Part shown: positions 35,671-44,186 of the stretch, in pieces | Position numbering within the stretch: the stretch's first letter is position 1 | How the letters are laid out: each line of letters starts with the position of its first letter | DNA from: Candidatus Epulonipiscium viviparus | Lineage (GTDB): Bacteria > Bacillota > Clostridia > Lachnospirales > Cellulosilyticaceae | Length of the DNA: 64,000 nt | Assembly (NCBI RefSeq): GCF_030708075.1 | Contig: NZ_CP117982.1 | Coordinates: forward strand, 2,075,513-2,139,512 | Direction: 5' to 3' | Notes under the pieces: generated by a model | The model's input: the letters and a program-made list of their open reading frames with translations, nothing else | The model's database searches: none | What the model was told of the DNA's origin: nothing | Made by a program: the position numbers and the translations under genes

Positions 35671-35710
35671 GCATAAATTAGTTGCATATACAACTAATTT
35701 ATGCTACAAT
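35671..35710 (+). promoter_or_regulatory. marR-mate promoter with 34-bp palindromic operator
   Basis: Perfect 14-bp arms GCATAAATTAGTTG (35671-35684) and CAACTAATTTATGC (35691-35704) around CATATA. The -35 box TTGCAT (35682-35687) lies inside the palindrome and the -10 TACAAT (35705-35710) starts right after it (17-base spacer). The core TTGCATATACAA is a classical MarR-family site, so autorepression by the downstream MarR protein is expected. The rest of the 35408-35775 gap is AT-rich with no gene seen. Confidence 0.8.
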
Positions 35711-35775
35711 TATTACAACAAAATAGTAAAGCAGTAAAAAAATAAAATAGTAAAATAGTAAAAGAGAGGAATTCT

Positions 35776-36201
35776 ATGAAAGATGATAGAAGCATAAATA
35801 GATATTTATCTCAAATTTACAGAAAAAGTATAAGGTTTTTGCAATGCAAATTGGCAGAAGAAGACGTTGGGTGTGGTCAATTTACATTTTTAGAACAAAT
35901 TTTTAAATACGAAGGAATAAGTCAAGAAGAACTTTCTAACAAACTTGTAATAGATAAAACAACTACCGCAAGAGCGGTAAAAAAACTTGAGGACAAAGGA
36001 TATGTCAGACGCGAAAAGCGTATTAACGATAAACGAACATATGGAATCTACGTAACGGAGCGTGCTATTGCCGAGCATGAAAATATCGCAAACGCATTTC
36101 GTGACCTAGACAATGTGTTTAATGATGCCTTAACAGTAAGTGAAAAAGATACACTCATCAATTTGCTAGCTAAAATTTGTAATCATTCGCAAATGAAATA
36201 G
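35776..36201 (+). CDS. MarR-family transcriptional regulator
   Basis: 141-residue winged-helix regulator. The recognition region is GISQEELSNKLVIDKTTTARAVKKLEDKG (about 55-83), followed by the wing YVRREKRINDKRTYGIYVTE, which contains the conserved Asp-Arg. It probably represses itself and the adjacent MATE pump from the palindrome upstream, with release by a small phenolic or cationic ligand, as in MepR-MepA. RBS AGAGGAAT. A 41-base gap leads to the pump gene. Confidence 0.9.
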   Translation: MKDDRSINRYLSQIYRKSIRFLQCKLAEEDVGCGQFTFLEQIFKYEGISQEELSNKLVIDKTTTARAVKKLEDKGYVRREKRINDKRTYGIYVTERAIAEHENIANAFRDLDNVFNDALTVSEKDTLINLLAKICNHSQMK

Positions 36202-36242
36202 AATAAAAATGAAATAGAATAAAAATAAAATAGGAGGATCTC

Positions 36243-37619
36243 ATGGGAAAACATCAAGAGTTATTAGCGACAGAGTCAATTGGAAAACTAATATTTAAGT
36301 ATTCACTGCCGGCGATTATTGGGATGATGGTAAATGGACTATATAACGTGGTAGACCGAATGTTTATAGGAAATATTCCGGGAGTTGGGCATTTAGCGAT
36401 TAGTGGTTTGGGAGTAACTTTACCAATAATGACCATTATAATGGCGTTTGGTTTGTTAATAGGTATCGGTGCAGCAACAAATATTTCGATAAAGTTAGGT
36501 GAAAATAACAAAGATCAAGCCGAAGGGATTTTGGGTAATGCAATTTCGTTGTGTATTTTATCTGGTTTAGCTATAAGCGTTATTGGCTTAATATTTGTAA
36601 ACCCTATTCTTTCAATGTTTGGTGCAAGTCCAGACAGCTTGCCGTTTGCAAAAGAATATATTGAAGTTATATTAATTGGTAGTGTGTTTAATATTACAGC
36701 GGGATCTATGACGAACTTAATAAGAAGCGATGGAAATCCAAAGTTATCTGCAATAATTATGGCCACAGGATGCTTCCTCAATATAATTCTAGATGCTCTT
36801 TTCATTTTTGGATTTGGAATGGGTATAGCAGGTGCGGCATGGGCAACGATAATTTCACAAGCTGTAACAGCGGCATGGTCACTAGGATATTATTTTGCTG
36901 GAAAATCTAATTTATCATTTCACAAGTCTGGTTTAAAGCTTGCTAGAAAATATGTATTTCCGATGTTAGCGATTGGGTCTGCGCCATTTGCTATGCAGGT
37001 GGCCATGAGTGGGGTTCAAATTATTTGTAACAATGCGCTAGGAACTTATGGCGGAGACATGGCAATTGGTGCTTTCGCTACAATAAACTCGATAGTATTA
37101 ATGATGGCAACGCCGATTATTGGAATTGCCCAAGGAACTCAGCCGATTATTGGATTTAACTTCGGGGCAAAACAATACGACCGCGCAACCTTAACATTAA
37201 AAATAAGCGTAGGTTTTACATTTGTCTTCTTACTTGTCGTAGTAGCAATAATGCAAATTATTCCAGAAACATTGGTAAGTCCATTCTCTGGAGATAACCC
37301 AGAACTTGTTGCGATGACAGTAGAGGGCTTAAGAAAATATACAATAATGATGCCATTGATGGGACCTGCGATGTTGGGGTCACAATATATCCAAGCAATA
37401 GGCAAAGCGAAATCGGCAATGATACTAGGTCTACTCAGACAAGTAATTTTGCTAATACCACTAATGTTGATAATGCCAAGAATATTTGGACTAACAGGAA
37501 TTTGGTTTGCGCAACCTATAGCAGACGCGCTAACAGCATTAATCACAACAATAGTAGTAATTAAAGAGATACGATCTCAAACAGCAAGAGATATACCGGA
37601 AGTAGTACCGGCAGTATAA
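36243..37619 (+). CDS. MATE-family multidrug efflux pump (MepA-like)
   Basis: 458-residue membrane protein with 12 predicted helices in two homologous halves, typical of MATE Na+/H+-drug antiporters. N-terminal signature FKYSLPAIIGMMVNGLYNVVDRMFIG (about 17-42), with further family motifs GDGNPK-like RSDGNPKLSAI (about 160) and GIAQGTQPIIGFNFGAK (about 293-309). Preceded by AGGAGG and paired with MarR, so likely drug- or metabolite-inducible. It ends at a strong terminator. Confidence 0.9.
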   Translation: MGKHQELLATESIGKLIFKYSLPAIIGMMVNGLYNVVDRMFIGNIPGVGHLAISGLGVTLPIMTIIMAFGLLIGIGAATNISIKLGENNKDQAEGILGNAISLCILSGLAISVIGLIFVNPILSMFGASPDSLPFAKEYIEVILIGSVFNITAGSMTNLIRSDGNPKLSAIIMATGCFLNIILDALFIFGFGMGIAGAAWATIISQAVTAAWSLGYYFAGKSNLSFHKSGLKLARKYVFPMLAIGSAPFAMQVAMSGVQIICNNALGTYGGDMAIGAFATINSIVLMMATPIIGIAQGTQPIIGFNFGAKQYDRATLTLKISVGFTFVFLLVVVAIMQIIPETLVSPFSGDNPELVAMTVEGLRKYTIMMPLMGPAMLGSQYIQAIGKAKSAMILGLLRQVILLIPLMLIMPRIFGLTGIWFAQPIADALTALITTIVVIKEIRSQTARDIPEVVPAV

Positions 37620-37622
37620 ATG

Positions 37623-37663
37623 AAACTGCATTCTGAAGTCAAAAATCAGGATGCAGTTTTTTT
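37623..37663 (+). terminator. Terminator of marR-mate
   Basis: Arms AAACTGCATTCTGA (37623-37636) and TCAGGATGCAGTTT (37646-37659), with one mismatch, then a T-run to 37663. It begins four bases after the MATE stop. Confidence 0.85.
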
Positions 37664-37671
37664 ATTATCTG

Positions 37672-38560
37672 CACCAGCTAACGAAATCTCATCTGCACCA
37701 GCTAGTGAAGCCACATCGACAGCCGCATCTGCAACAGCTAGTGAAGCCTCATCGGAAACTTCATCTGCAACAGCTAGTGAAACCTCATCGACAGCCGCAT
37801 CTGCAACAGCTAACGAAGCCTCATCGGAAACTTCATCTGCCACAGCTAGTGAAGCCGCATCGACAGCCGCATCTGCAACAGCTAACGAAGCCTCATCGGA
37901 AACTTCATCTGCCACAGCTAGTGAAACCTAATCGATAGCCGCATCGGCAACAGCTAGTGAAGCCGCATCGACAGCCGCATCTGCAACAGCTAACGAAGCC
38001 TCATCGGAAACTTCATCTGCCACAGCTAGTGAAGCCGCATCGACAGCCGCATCTGCAACAGCTAGTGAAACTTCATCGACAGCCGCATCTGCAACAGCTA
38101 GTGAAGCCTCATCGGAAACTTCATCGGAAACAGCTAGTGAAGCCACATCGGAAACTTCATCGGAAACAGCTAGTGAAGCCTCATCGACAGCCGCATCTGC
38201 CACAGCTAGAGAAGCCACATCGAAGCCGCATCTGCAACAGCTAGTGAAACCTCATCGACAGCCGCATCTGCCACAGCTAGTGAAGCCTCATCGACAGCCG
38301 CATCGGCAACAGCTAACGAAGCTTCATCGAAACCTCATCGGCAACAGCTAACGAAATCTCATCGGAAACTTCATCTGCCACAGCTAGTGAAAACTCATCG
38401 ACAGCCGCATCTGCAACAGCTAGTGAAGCCTCATCGGAAACTCATCGGAAACAGCTAGTGAAGCCTCATCGGAAGCTTCATCTGCCACAGCTAGTGAAAT
38501 TTTATTTGCAATAGCGAAAGAAGCTTCATCTGCAATAGCGAGAGAAGCCTCTTCTGAAAT
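37672..38560. repeat. 36-bp (2 x 18) tandem array between convergent genes
   Basis: About 24 units of 36 bp built from 18-bp halves such as GCAACAGCTAGTGAAGCC and TCATCGACAGCCGCATCT or TCATCGGAAACTTCATCT. No spacers, so not CRISPR. The plus strand reads SATASEASSETS and the minus strand ADEVSDEASLAV (12-residue periods); no frame has a ribosome site. The minus frame is that of manA, continuing past its stop at 38621. Single-base losses near 38222, 38330 and 38440 shift the frame, and together restore it. A plus-strand TAA interrupts at about 37929. The units decay towards manA (38500-38580). Confidence 0.9.
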
Positions 38561-38620
38561 AGCGAATGAAATCGCGTCTGAAATAGTGGGTAAAGGTAGA
38601 ACGGTGGTAGTGATCGATGT

Positions 38621-39547
38621 CTACGAAATATATGTTAGAAGAGCATGGAAATCTCCCTGTAGATTATATTTTCCGGTACCGGCGGCAACGAAGATGCTAT
38701 CCCCTTTTGTGAAGTTGAGCGTTTCTGTTGTAGAATCGATTGATCCAGATCCCTCGAGAACTAGAAGAGAGTGGAAACTCGTCTCATTGGCAGTGAACGT
38801 AGCCAGGTCGGTACACTTAATGTCGCGCACAGCAAAATATTGGCAATCAACAAGAAGATCGGAGTTTTTTGCTACGTTGACAGCGGGTGCTAGGGTGGAT
38901 ACTTCAACAGCTTTGGCAACATGGAGCTCTCGAAGCTTGCCGTCGGCCCCACGTCTAGCGAAATCATATACGCGGTAGGTGACATTGGATGATTGCTGGA
39001 CCTCAGCTATAAGACATCCGGCGCCGATTGCGTGGACAGTGCCTGCCTCTATGAAAAAGCAATCACCGGCGGTAACATTAACTTTGTTTAAAACGTCTAG
39101 GATGGTGTCATTTGCTATATGTTGCTCGTATTCAGCTTTGGAAAGAGTCTGGTTAAAGCCATAGTAGATGAAAGCATCGGGTTCGGCTTCGGCGATGTAC
39201 CACATTTCGTTTTTGCCGTTGTCATTTTCATAAGCAATGGCGTAGTCGTCATCGGGATGAACTTGAATAGATAGATTTTGCTTCGCATCGATAAATTTGA
39301 TTAAAATAGGAAAGCTGGCATACTTGGCACAATTGGTACCCAGAGCCGCAGGATGATTAGAGAGCCAGGTCTGTAGGGTTTGGCCGGCATCTTGTCCGGT
39401 TGCGAGGACGCTTTCGCCATCTGGGTGGCAAGATAATTCCCAACTTTCAGCTAATATATCACCATCAAAAGCTTTGCCGTATGATTCAGATAATTTCTTG
39501 CCTCCCCATAAATAGTCTTTAAAGGCGGGTGTTAGTTTTGCGATCAT
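38621..39547 (-). CDS. manA: Mannose-6-phosphate isomerase, class I
   Basis: 308-residue cupin-fold zinc enzyme converting mannose-6-phosphate to fructose-6-phosphate. Motifs: FKDYLWGGKKL near the N-terminus, SIQVHPDDDYA (about 92-102, zinc ligands His), KNEMWYI (about 111) and the second-half FIEAGTVHAIGAGCLIAEVQQ (about 163-183). Start at 39547 (MIAKL) behind AAGGAG; an in-frame ATG at 39583 lies inside an upstream hairpin. It is the last gene of the mannosylglycerate/PTS unit and handles the mannose-6-phosphate released by the GH38 hydrolase. The length is normal; the frame stays open after the stop into the tandem array. Confidence 0.92.
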   Translation of the reverse strand: MIAKLTPAFKDYLWGGKKLSESYGKAFDGDILAESWELSCHPDGESVLATGQDAGQTLQTWLSNHPAALGTNCAKYASFPILIKFIDAKQNLSIQVHPDDDYAIAYENDNGKNEMWYIAEAEPDAFIYYGFNQTLSKAEYEQHIANDTILDVLNKVNVTAGDCFFIEAGTVHAIGAGCLIAEVQQSSNVTYRVYDFARRGADGKLRELHVAKAVEVSTLAPAVNVAKNSDLLVDCQYFAVRDIKCTDLATFTANETSFHSLLVLEGSGSIDSTTETLNFTKGDSIFVAAGTGKYNLQGDFHALLTYIS

Positions 39548-39574
39548 AGTAGTCTCCTTATAATATAAAATAAT

Positions 39575-39600
39575 AACGGACACAGTAATCCATGTCCGTT
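39575..39600 (-). other. Intercistronic hairpin before manA
   Basis: Perfect 8-bp arms AACGGACA (39575-39582) and TGTCCGTT (39593-39600). On the minus strand it is followed by ATTATTTTAT, so it may attenuate manA relative to the upstream genes. Confidence 0.6.
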
Positions 39601-39607
39601 AGAGATA

Positions 39608-39838
39608 TTACTCTTCTACAATAAAATCTTGGAGAAGTTGTTTCATTTCGTCTTTGTATGAATAAATGCGAAGTTCAATGGGTTTGCTAATATCAAGGCT
39701 TAATATACCGAGAATGGATTTGGCGTCAACAACGTAGCGGCTAGCGACCAAATCGCAGTCACTGTCGATCATATTGACTGCTGCCACAAATTTTTGAACA
39801 TCTTGAATTGTACTAAACGAAACCATAAATATTTCCAC
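39608..39838 (-). CDS. HPr-like protein without the catalytic histidine
   Basis: 76-residue HPr-fold protein. The helix around the regulatory serine is well conserved (VDAKSILGILSLDISKPIEL, Ser41 equivalent to HPr Ser46), but the region where His15 should be reads FSTIQDVQKF and has no histidine, so it cannot carry PTS phosphate. This recalls Crh, the catabolite-repression HPr homologue, although sequence class differs. GTG start at 39838 with AGGAGG 8 bases upstream. It lies directly downstream of ptsI (12-base gap) and is probably co-transcribed. A role as signalling partner of HPr kinase or CcpA is inference. Confidence 0.8.
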   Translation of the reverse strand: MEIFMVSFSTIQDVQKFVAAVNMIDSDCDLVASRYVVDAKSILGILSLDISKPIELRIYSYKDEMKQLLQDFIVEE

Positions 39839-39850
39839 GAAAAATACCTC

Positions 39851-41464
39851 CTAATCTAAATCACGAATAATCTTTCGAATTGCAAATATAGAAGCAGGAG
39901 AAACAGAAAGCTCGTTGATTCCATATTCTACAAATGTTTCAGTGAGTTCTTCGTCAGCGGCTAATTCACCACATATCCCGGTCCAAATTCCATATTGTTG
40001 ACCAGTAGCAGCAATGATTTCGATCATTCGAAGTACTGCAGGATGATGAGGATCATAGAAGCGCTCTAGCATCTGATTTTGTCTGTCAATAGCTATTGTA
40101 TATTGAGTTAGGTCGTTGGTGCCTATGCTGAAGAAATCTACCAACGGAGCAAGTTGGTCGGCAATCATGACAGCTGCAGGCGTTTCGATCATTATTCCAA
40201 ATTCATATTTACCAAACGGAATATTTTTTTTGGTAAAATTGGCTTCTATTTCTTTGATAATTTCTTTGGTGCGCTCAACTTCCCAAACAGATGTGATCAT
40301 AGGCACCATGATAGAAATATTGCCGAAGTAACTTGCGCGTATTAGAGCGCGTAACTGCGTTCTAAAAATGCTTTCCTCAGTTAAACAAATTCTAACGGCG
40401 CGATATCCTAAAGCAGGATTTTCTTCGGGCTCTATATTGAAGTAATCGATTTGTTTATCTGCACCTATATCCATGGTTCTGATGATAACTTTACGACCAC
40501 CCATCATCTCGGCAACTTGTTTGTAAGTTTTAAATTGAAGCTCTTCGTTTGGATAATTGCTTTGTTCGAGATACAAAAATTCGCTCCTAAATAGACCGAT
40601 TCCTTCTGCGTCGTTTTGCAAAGCTAAGCCGACATCTCCAACAGAACCTATATTTGCATATAAATTGATTTTTTTACCAGATTTAGTGATAGTTTCCTTG
40701 CCTTTATATTCGGCAAGCAGTTCTTTTTGCTTGTTTTCTACTGCAAGACGTTTTTTGGCTATAGTAATTTTTTCGGGGGTAGGTGATATTGAAAGACTGC
40801 CATCAAAACCGTTGATAATAGCCTTTTGTCCATTTACTTTGATAGGAACGGGAACACCAACCAACGCTGGAACAGCCATCGTCCGAGATAGAATTGCTGT
40901 ATGAGAGTTTACAGAGCCCTTACGAGTTACAAATCCTAGAATTTTGCTTTTGTCCATTTGAACAGTTTCGCTAGGAGATAAATCGTCGGCAACAATGATA
41001 CACGGAGTATTAAAAGTTAAAGCGTTGTCTTCGCGTTCGGCTAATACATTAATGAGTCGATCGGAAATGTCCCTAATATCTGCAGCTCGGCCTTGCATAT
41101 ACTCGTCTTCCATATTGGCAAACATAGTAGCGAAGTTGTCAGAAGTTTGTGCAACAGCATATTCGGCATTAACCTTCTGCGTTTGAATAATGTTGACTAT
41201 TGATTCGGTATAATCTTCGTCTTCGAGCATCATTTTATGAACATCAAATATTAAAGCATTCTCATCTCCAACTTCTTTTTTTGCTAGTTCATATAAATCA
41301 TCAAGTTGTACCATAGCTATTTGCTGAGCCTTATGAAATCTGGAAATTTCGCGTTCAGGATCTGTAATAGATATGCGTCTAACAGTGTTATCTTTTTTGT
41401 CAAGTTCTCTAATAGTGCCAATAGCAATACCTTTAGAGGCAATGCTTCCCATATAAACATCCAT
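39851..41464 (-). CDS. ptsI: PTS Enzyme I (phosphoenolpyruvate-protein phosphotransferase)
   Basis: 537-residue general PTS enzyme that takes phosphate from phosphoenolpyruvate and passes it to HPr. The phospho-histidine is His188 in GSVNSHTAILSRTMAVPA. The PEP-binding barrel has GIGLFRSEFLYL (about 287-298), DIGADKQ (about 336-342) and the C-terminal SIGTNDLTQYT and GICGELA. Length is slightly short of the usual 570 but all motifs are present. RBS GGGGG before the ATG. Lies between HPr and the pseudo-HPr. Confidence 0.94.
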   Translation of the reverse strand: MDVYMGSIASKGIAIGTIRELDKKDNTVRRISITDPEREISRFHKAQQIAMVQLDDLYELAKKEVGDENALIFDVHKMMLEDEDYTESIVNIIQTQKVNAEYAVAQTSDNFATMFANMEDEYMQGRAADIRDISDRLINVLAEREDNALTFNTPCIIVADDLSPSETVQMDKSKILGFVTRKGSVNSHTAILSRTMAVPALVGVPVPIKVNGQKAIINGFDGSLSISPTPEKITIAKKRLAVENKQKELLAEYKGKETITKSGKKINLYANIGSVGDVGLALQNDAEGIGLFRSEFLYLEQSNYPNEELQFKTYKQVAEMMGGRKVIIRTMDIGADKQIDYFNIEPEENPALGYRAVRICLTEESIFRTQLRALIRASYFGNISIMVPMITSVWEVERTKEIIKEIEANFTKKNIPFGKYEFGIMIETPAAVMIADQLAPLVDFFSIGTNDLTQYTIAIDRQNQMLERFYDPHHPAVLRMIEIIAATGQQYGIWTGICGELAADEELTETFVEYGINELSVSPASIFAIRKIIRDLD

Positions 41465-41494
41465 AAAATTTACCCCCTTGATTTTAAAAGTTAA

Positions 41495-41752
41495 TTATAA
41501 ATTTTCGGCAAAAAAGGTTTGGATTGCGTCAAATGCCGCGTCTTCATCTTCGCCCTCTATTTTGACAGTAACAGTTTCGCCGGTTTTAACACCAAGAGCC
41601 ATAATAGCCATCAACTTGTTTGTATTAGCACTTTTGCCGCCTTTTTCTACGGTAATAGTGCTCTTAAATTTTTTGCCTTCTTTAGATAGCAAGCCAGCTG
41701 GTCTAACGTGGATTCCGAGTGCATCTTTAATTACATAATCAAAAGTTTTCAT
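41495..41752 (-). CDS. ptsH: PTS phosphocarrier protein HPr
   Basis: 85-residue HPr with the catalytic His15 in GIHVRPAG, which relays phosphate from Enzyme I to EIIA domains. At the regulatory position 46, where Gram-positive HPr normally has Ser, it has Lys (NTNKLMAIMAL), so HPr kinase could not phosphorylate it. RBS AAAGGAGC lies 6 bases upstream of the ATG. It follows mngB and precedes ptsI by 30 bases. Confidence 0.93.
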   Translation of the reverse strand: MKTFDYVIKDALGIHVRPAGLLSKEGKKFKSTITVEKGGKSANTNKLMAIMALGVKTGETVTVKIEGEDEDAAFDAIQTFFAENL

Positions 41753-41776
41753 TTTTATTTGCTCCTTTATAATTGA

Positions 41777-44083
41777 TCATGGCATTATAAGGCATTTTGT
41801 TATACCAAACAAGGGGGTTAAATATTCTTTTGCAGTACGAGCGAGATGCGGATCGTTTGCGGCTAACGCTAATTCGAAATGCAGTTTCCCTAGTAATTGA
41901 GAATCTGGAGTTGCCATCTTAATACCAGAAGGACGACCTGGTCGGCGATATAAATTCTCTTTGCCTAAGAAACCTACACCTCTAAATAAAGTTATGGCAA
42001 TAGTGTCAAAATTAGTACCAATAAATTCAAATTCGCGAACAGAATTTGTTAAAACGGCAAGGCCAGTAGAATTATCTGAGGCAACGTAAGAAAGCATCGG
42101 GTATATAGAATCTGGGCGTTCATCCCACTTTTCTTGCTCCCAGACAGCCATGGCTGAGTCGACTACAGGGCGCTTGATAGATCCGAATTGATTATCGGAA
42201 ACAGAGAACGATGATGCGATTCCCTGAGGTATTAGTAAGCGAACTCTGTGATCCTTGCTTTGATTATCGATGTTAATTTCCAAATCGATGATTTTTGACT
42301 TTGCGCATAGTTTGGCTGAAATTTCGATGCCCATCTTGCTGTCACAGACTTTTGCTTTGCGACTGTCTAAATCTTTTGGAATACACATCTCAAATTTGGC
42401 AACAGCAATAGATTGGAGGCCAAAATTAACGATTTTTGTTTCTGCGATAGCATCTTTGGAAGTTACGATAAAGTCGTCTTCTAACTCTGAAAAATCGTAT
42501 TCGTCGCCGTCATCGCTGCCATCTTCGATCATCAAAACTGCAGGATATTCTATGTTGGCAAGCTTATCTGTAATATTAAAACTGCCGTTGGTATTAAGTG
42601 AGATCTTAAAAAATTCGTTTTCTGCAGCAGAAACTAGTCTAGAAGCTGTTTGAGCAACGGCTCCATCTTTTTCTTTGATGAGGAATGTTTTATATCCCAT
42701 AGCAGGAATGACATCTACGAAATTTAGATAGTATCGAACAAATGGATCGTAGTCGCCATAATGAACGATTTGTCTGTCGATAAGCCCGGCATCTACAATT
42801 TCAGTTTTGGTTACAGTAAAATCGTAGCTCTTGCCATTTTCGTCTACTAAGTCAAAGTTTTTCATCTTAGTTATGATTTGCGCATCGACTAAATTGTCTC
42901 GCTCATAAGGAAGAAGGTTGAATACGGTAAGCTTATCTAAAGTAATTTCTTGACTGATAGCATCAGTGATTTTGCGCTTATAAAATTTAATTAGCTCATC
43001 TGTTTTATCTTCCGCCAAAAAGAAGCGGTCGGCAATCTGTTGGTGTACTTTGTCGCTGCAGCAGCAACCGATAGAATCATGAGCATGATTTTTCATAATG
43101 TCTTTCCAAATATTTTCTACAAGACCATGTTCGTATGAGAAACCAAGTTTGTGAGCAATGCTAGCAAGAGGCTCGAGGATGTTGGTAATCTTATTTTCGA
43201 TGCGAGTATTATCGCTTTTTAAGTCGGCTCTGGTAGAGAAGATGCTACGATGGACGCGCATGTATTTTCCATCTAGCAACTCGCCTTTTATAGTATCAAG
43301 ATCTGGAACTTTTTCGAGTTCATCAAAGATCTTTTCGTATCTGCTTAAGAAAAAAGTTTTATCTGGGTAAATTTCTTTGAGAGTATCCATAATTTGGTAA
43401 ATATTTTGTTGAATAGGCATTTGGTCGTGACCATTTGGCAGGGCAATTTCATCGTTTACCGCACCATGTTCGAGAACAGGCATATACTTGCTCATTCGCT
43501 TTGCGAGAGCTTCTTTTTCTGCAGGGAGATATTTGCCTATAGCATATCCGAGTGGAAGAAGATGAACTAAAACTTTGCCACCCTCGTTGCCTTCCCAGAA
43601 AAAGTTTTGCTTATTGGTGCCATGACGCTCGCTACTACCGCGCCAAAAAATAGATCGAGTGATTCCGAAGCCGTTTAAAATTTGAGGCATCTTTTCGCTT
43701 TGCCCAAAAGAGTCTGGGAGATATCCGATCATCATGGGCTCGCCGAATTTGCGAGAATCTTTAAGGCCATACAAAAGGTTGCGAACTATAGATTCACCGC
43801 CAACAACCATTTCGTCGGTTTGAGTGTACCAAGGACCTACGATTAATTTTCCTTGCTGTACTAATTTGCGAACTCGTTCTAAATTTTCGGGCTTTACATC
43901 AAAGTAATCTTCCAAAATAGCAGTTTGACCATCTAACATATAGTATAAATAGTTTTCATCAGTCTCCAATCGTTCTAAAATTTCGTCCATATTGTTAACT
44001 AATAAAATTCGTGATTCTTCTGTGGTAAAATACCACTCTCTATCCCAATGCATATGTGGAATAACGTGTACATGTTTTGCCAT
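41777..44083 (-). CDS. mngB: GH38 alpha-mannosidase, mannosylglycerate hydrolase (MngB-like)
   Basis: 768-residue glycoside hydrolase family 38 enzyme. The N-terminal HVIPHMHWDREWYFT (about 6-20) supplies zinc ligands, GPWYTQTDE (83-91) and GYLPDSFGQS (120-129) follow, with Asp124 at the catalytic nucleophile position. A zinc-site region DSIGCCCSDKVH sits near residue 335. With a fructose-type EIIABC and glycerate kinase next door, the best reading is 2-O-(6-phospho-mannosyl)-D-glycerate hydrolase, giving mannose-6-phosphate and glycerate. E. coli MngB is of similar type and has the same partner. RBS AGGAAGG. Free phosphomannosides are alternative substrates. Confidence 0.85.
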   Translation of the reverse strand: MAKHVHVIPHMHWDREWYFTTEESRILLVNNMDEILERLETDENYLYYMLDGQTAILEDYFDVKPENLERVRKLVQQGKLIVGPWYTQTDEMVVGGESIVRNLLYGLKDSRKFGEPMMIGYLPDSFGQSEKMPQILNGFGITRSIFWRGSSERHGTNKQNFFWEGNEGGKVLVHLLPLGYAIGKYLPAEKEALAKRMSKYMPVLEHGAVNDEIALPNGHDQMPIQQNIYQIMDTLKEIYPDKTFFLSRYEKIFDELEKVPDLDTIKGELLDGKYMRVHRSIFSTRADLKSDNTRIENKITNILEPLASIAHKLGFSYEHGLVENIWKDIMKNHAHDSIGCCCSDKVHQQIADRFFLAEDKTDELIKFYKRKITDAISQEITLDKLTVFNLLPYERDNLVDAQIITKMKNFDLVDENGKSYDFTVTKTEIVDAGLIDRQIVHYGDYDPFVRYYLNFVDVIPAMGYKTFLIKEKDGAVAQTASRLVSAAENEFFKISLNTNGSFNITDKLANIEYPAVLMIEDGSDDGDEYDFSELEDDFIVTSKDAIAETKIVNFGLQSIAVAKFEMCIPKDLDSRKAKVCDSKMGIEISAKLCAKSKIIDLEINIDNQSKDHRVRLLIPQGIASSFSVSDNQFGSIKRPVVDSAMAVWEQEKWDERPDSIYPMLSYVASDNSTGLAVLTNSVREFEFIGTNFDTIAITLFRGVGFLGKENLYRRPGRPSGIKMATPDSQLLGKLHFELALAANDPHLARTAKEYLTPLFGITKCLIMP

Positions 44084-44115
44084 AGCAAAGCACCTTCCTA
44101 ATGTTGTTATTTTTG

Positions 44116-44174
44116 TACCTCCAGCAGAGCGAGTGTCTGGGAGGTATGTATTGCCCCTCTATATTGCAGAGGGG
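44116..44174 (-). other. Two hairpins between mngA and mngB
   Basis: Hairpin 1 has arms CCCCTCT (44154-44160) and AGAGGGG (44168-44174). Hairpin 2 has arms TACCTCC (44116-44122) and GGAGGTA (44140-44146) with extra inner CAG/CTG pairing. Neither has a T-run on the minus strand. They probably adjust stability or stoichiometry of the two messages. Confidence 0.6.
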
Positions 44175-44186
44175 TTAATGGAAATA

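Noticed and set aside
37620-37931. Plus-strand ORF starting right after the MATE stop
   Set aside because: Its first codons are the terminator hairpin of the MATE gene, and the rest is the 36-bp array.
37646-38560. A secreted Ser/Thr-rich surface protein encoded in the 36-bp array
   Set aside because: No start with ribosome site, signal peptide or anchor; frame interrupted on both strands.
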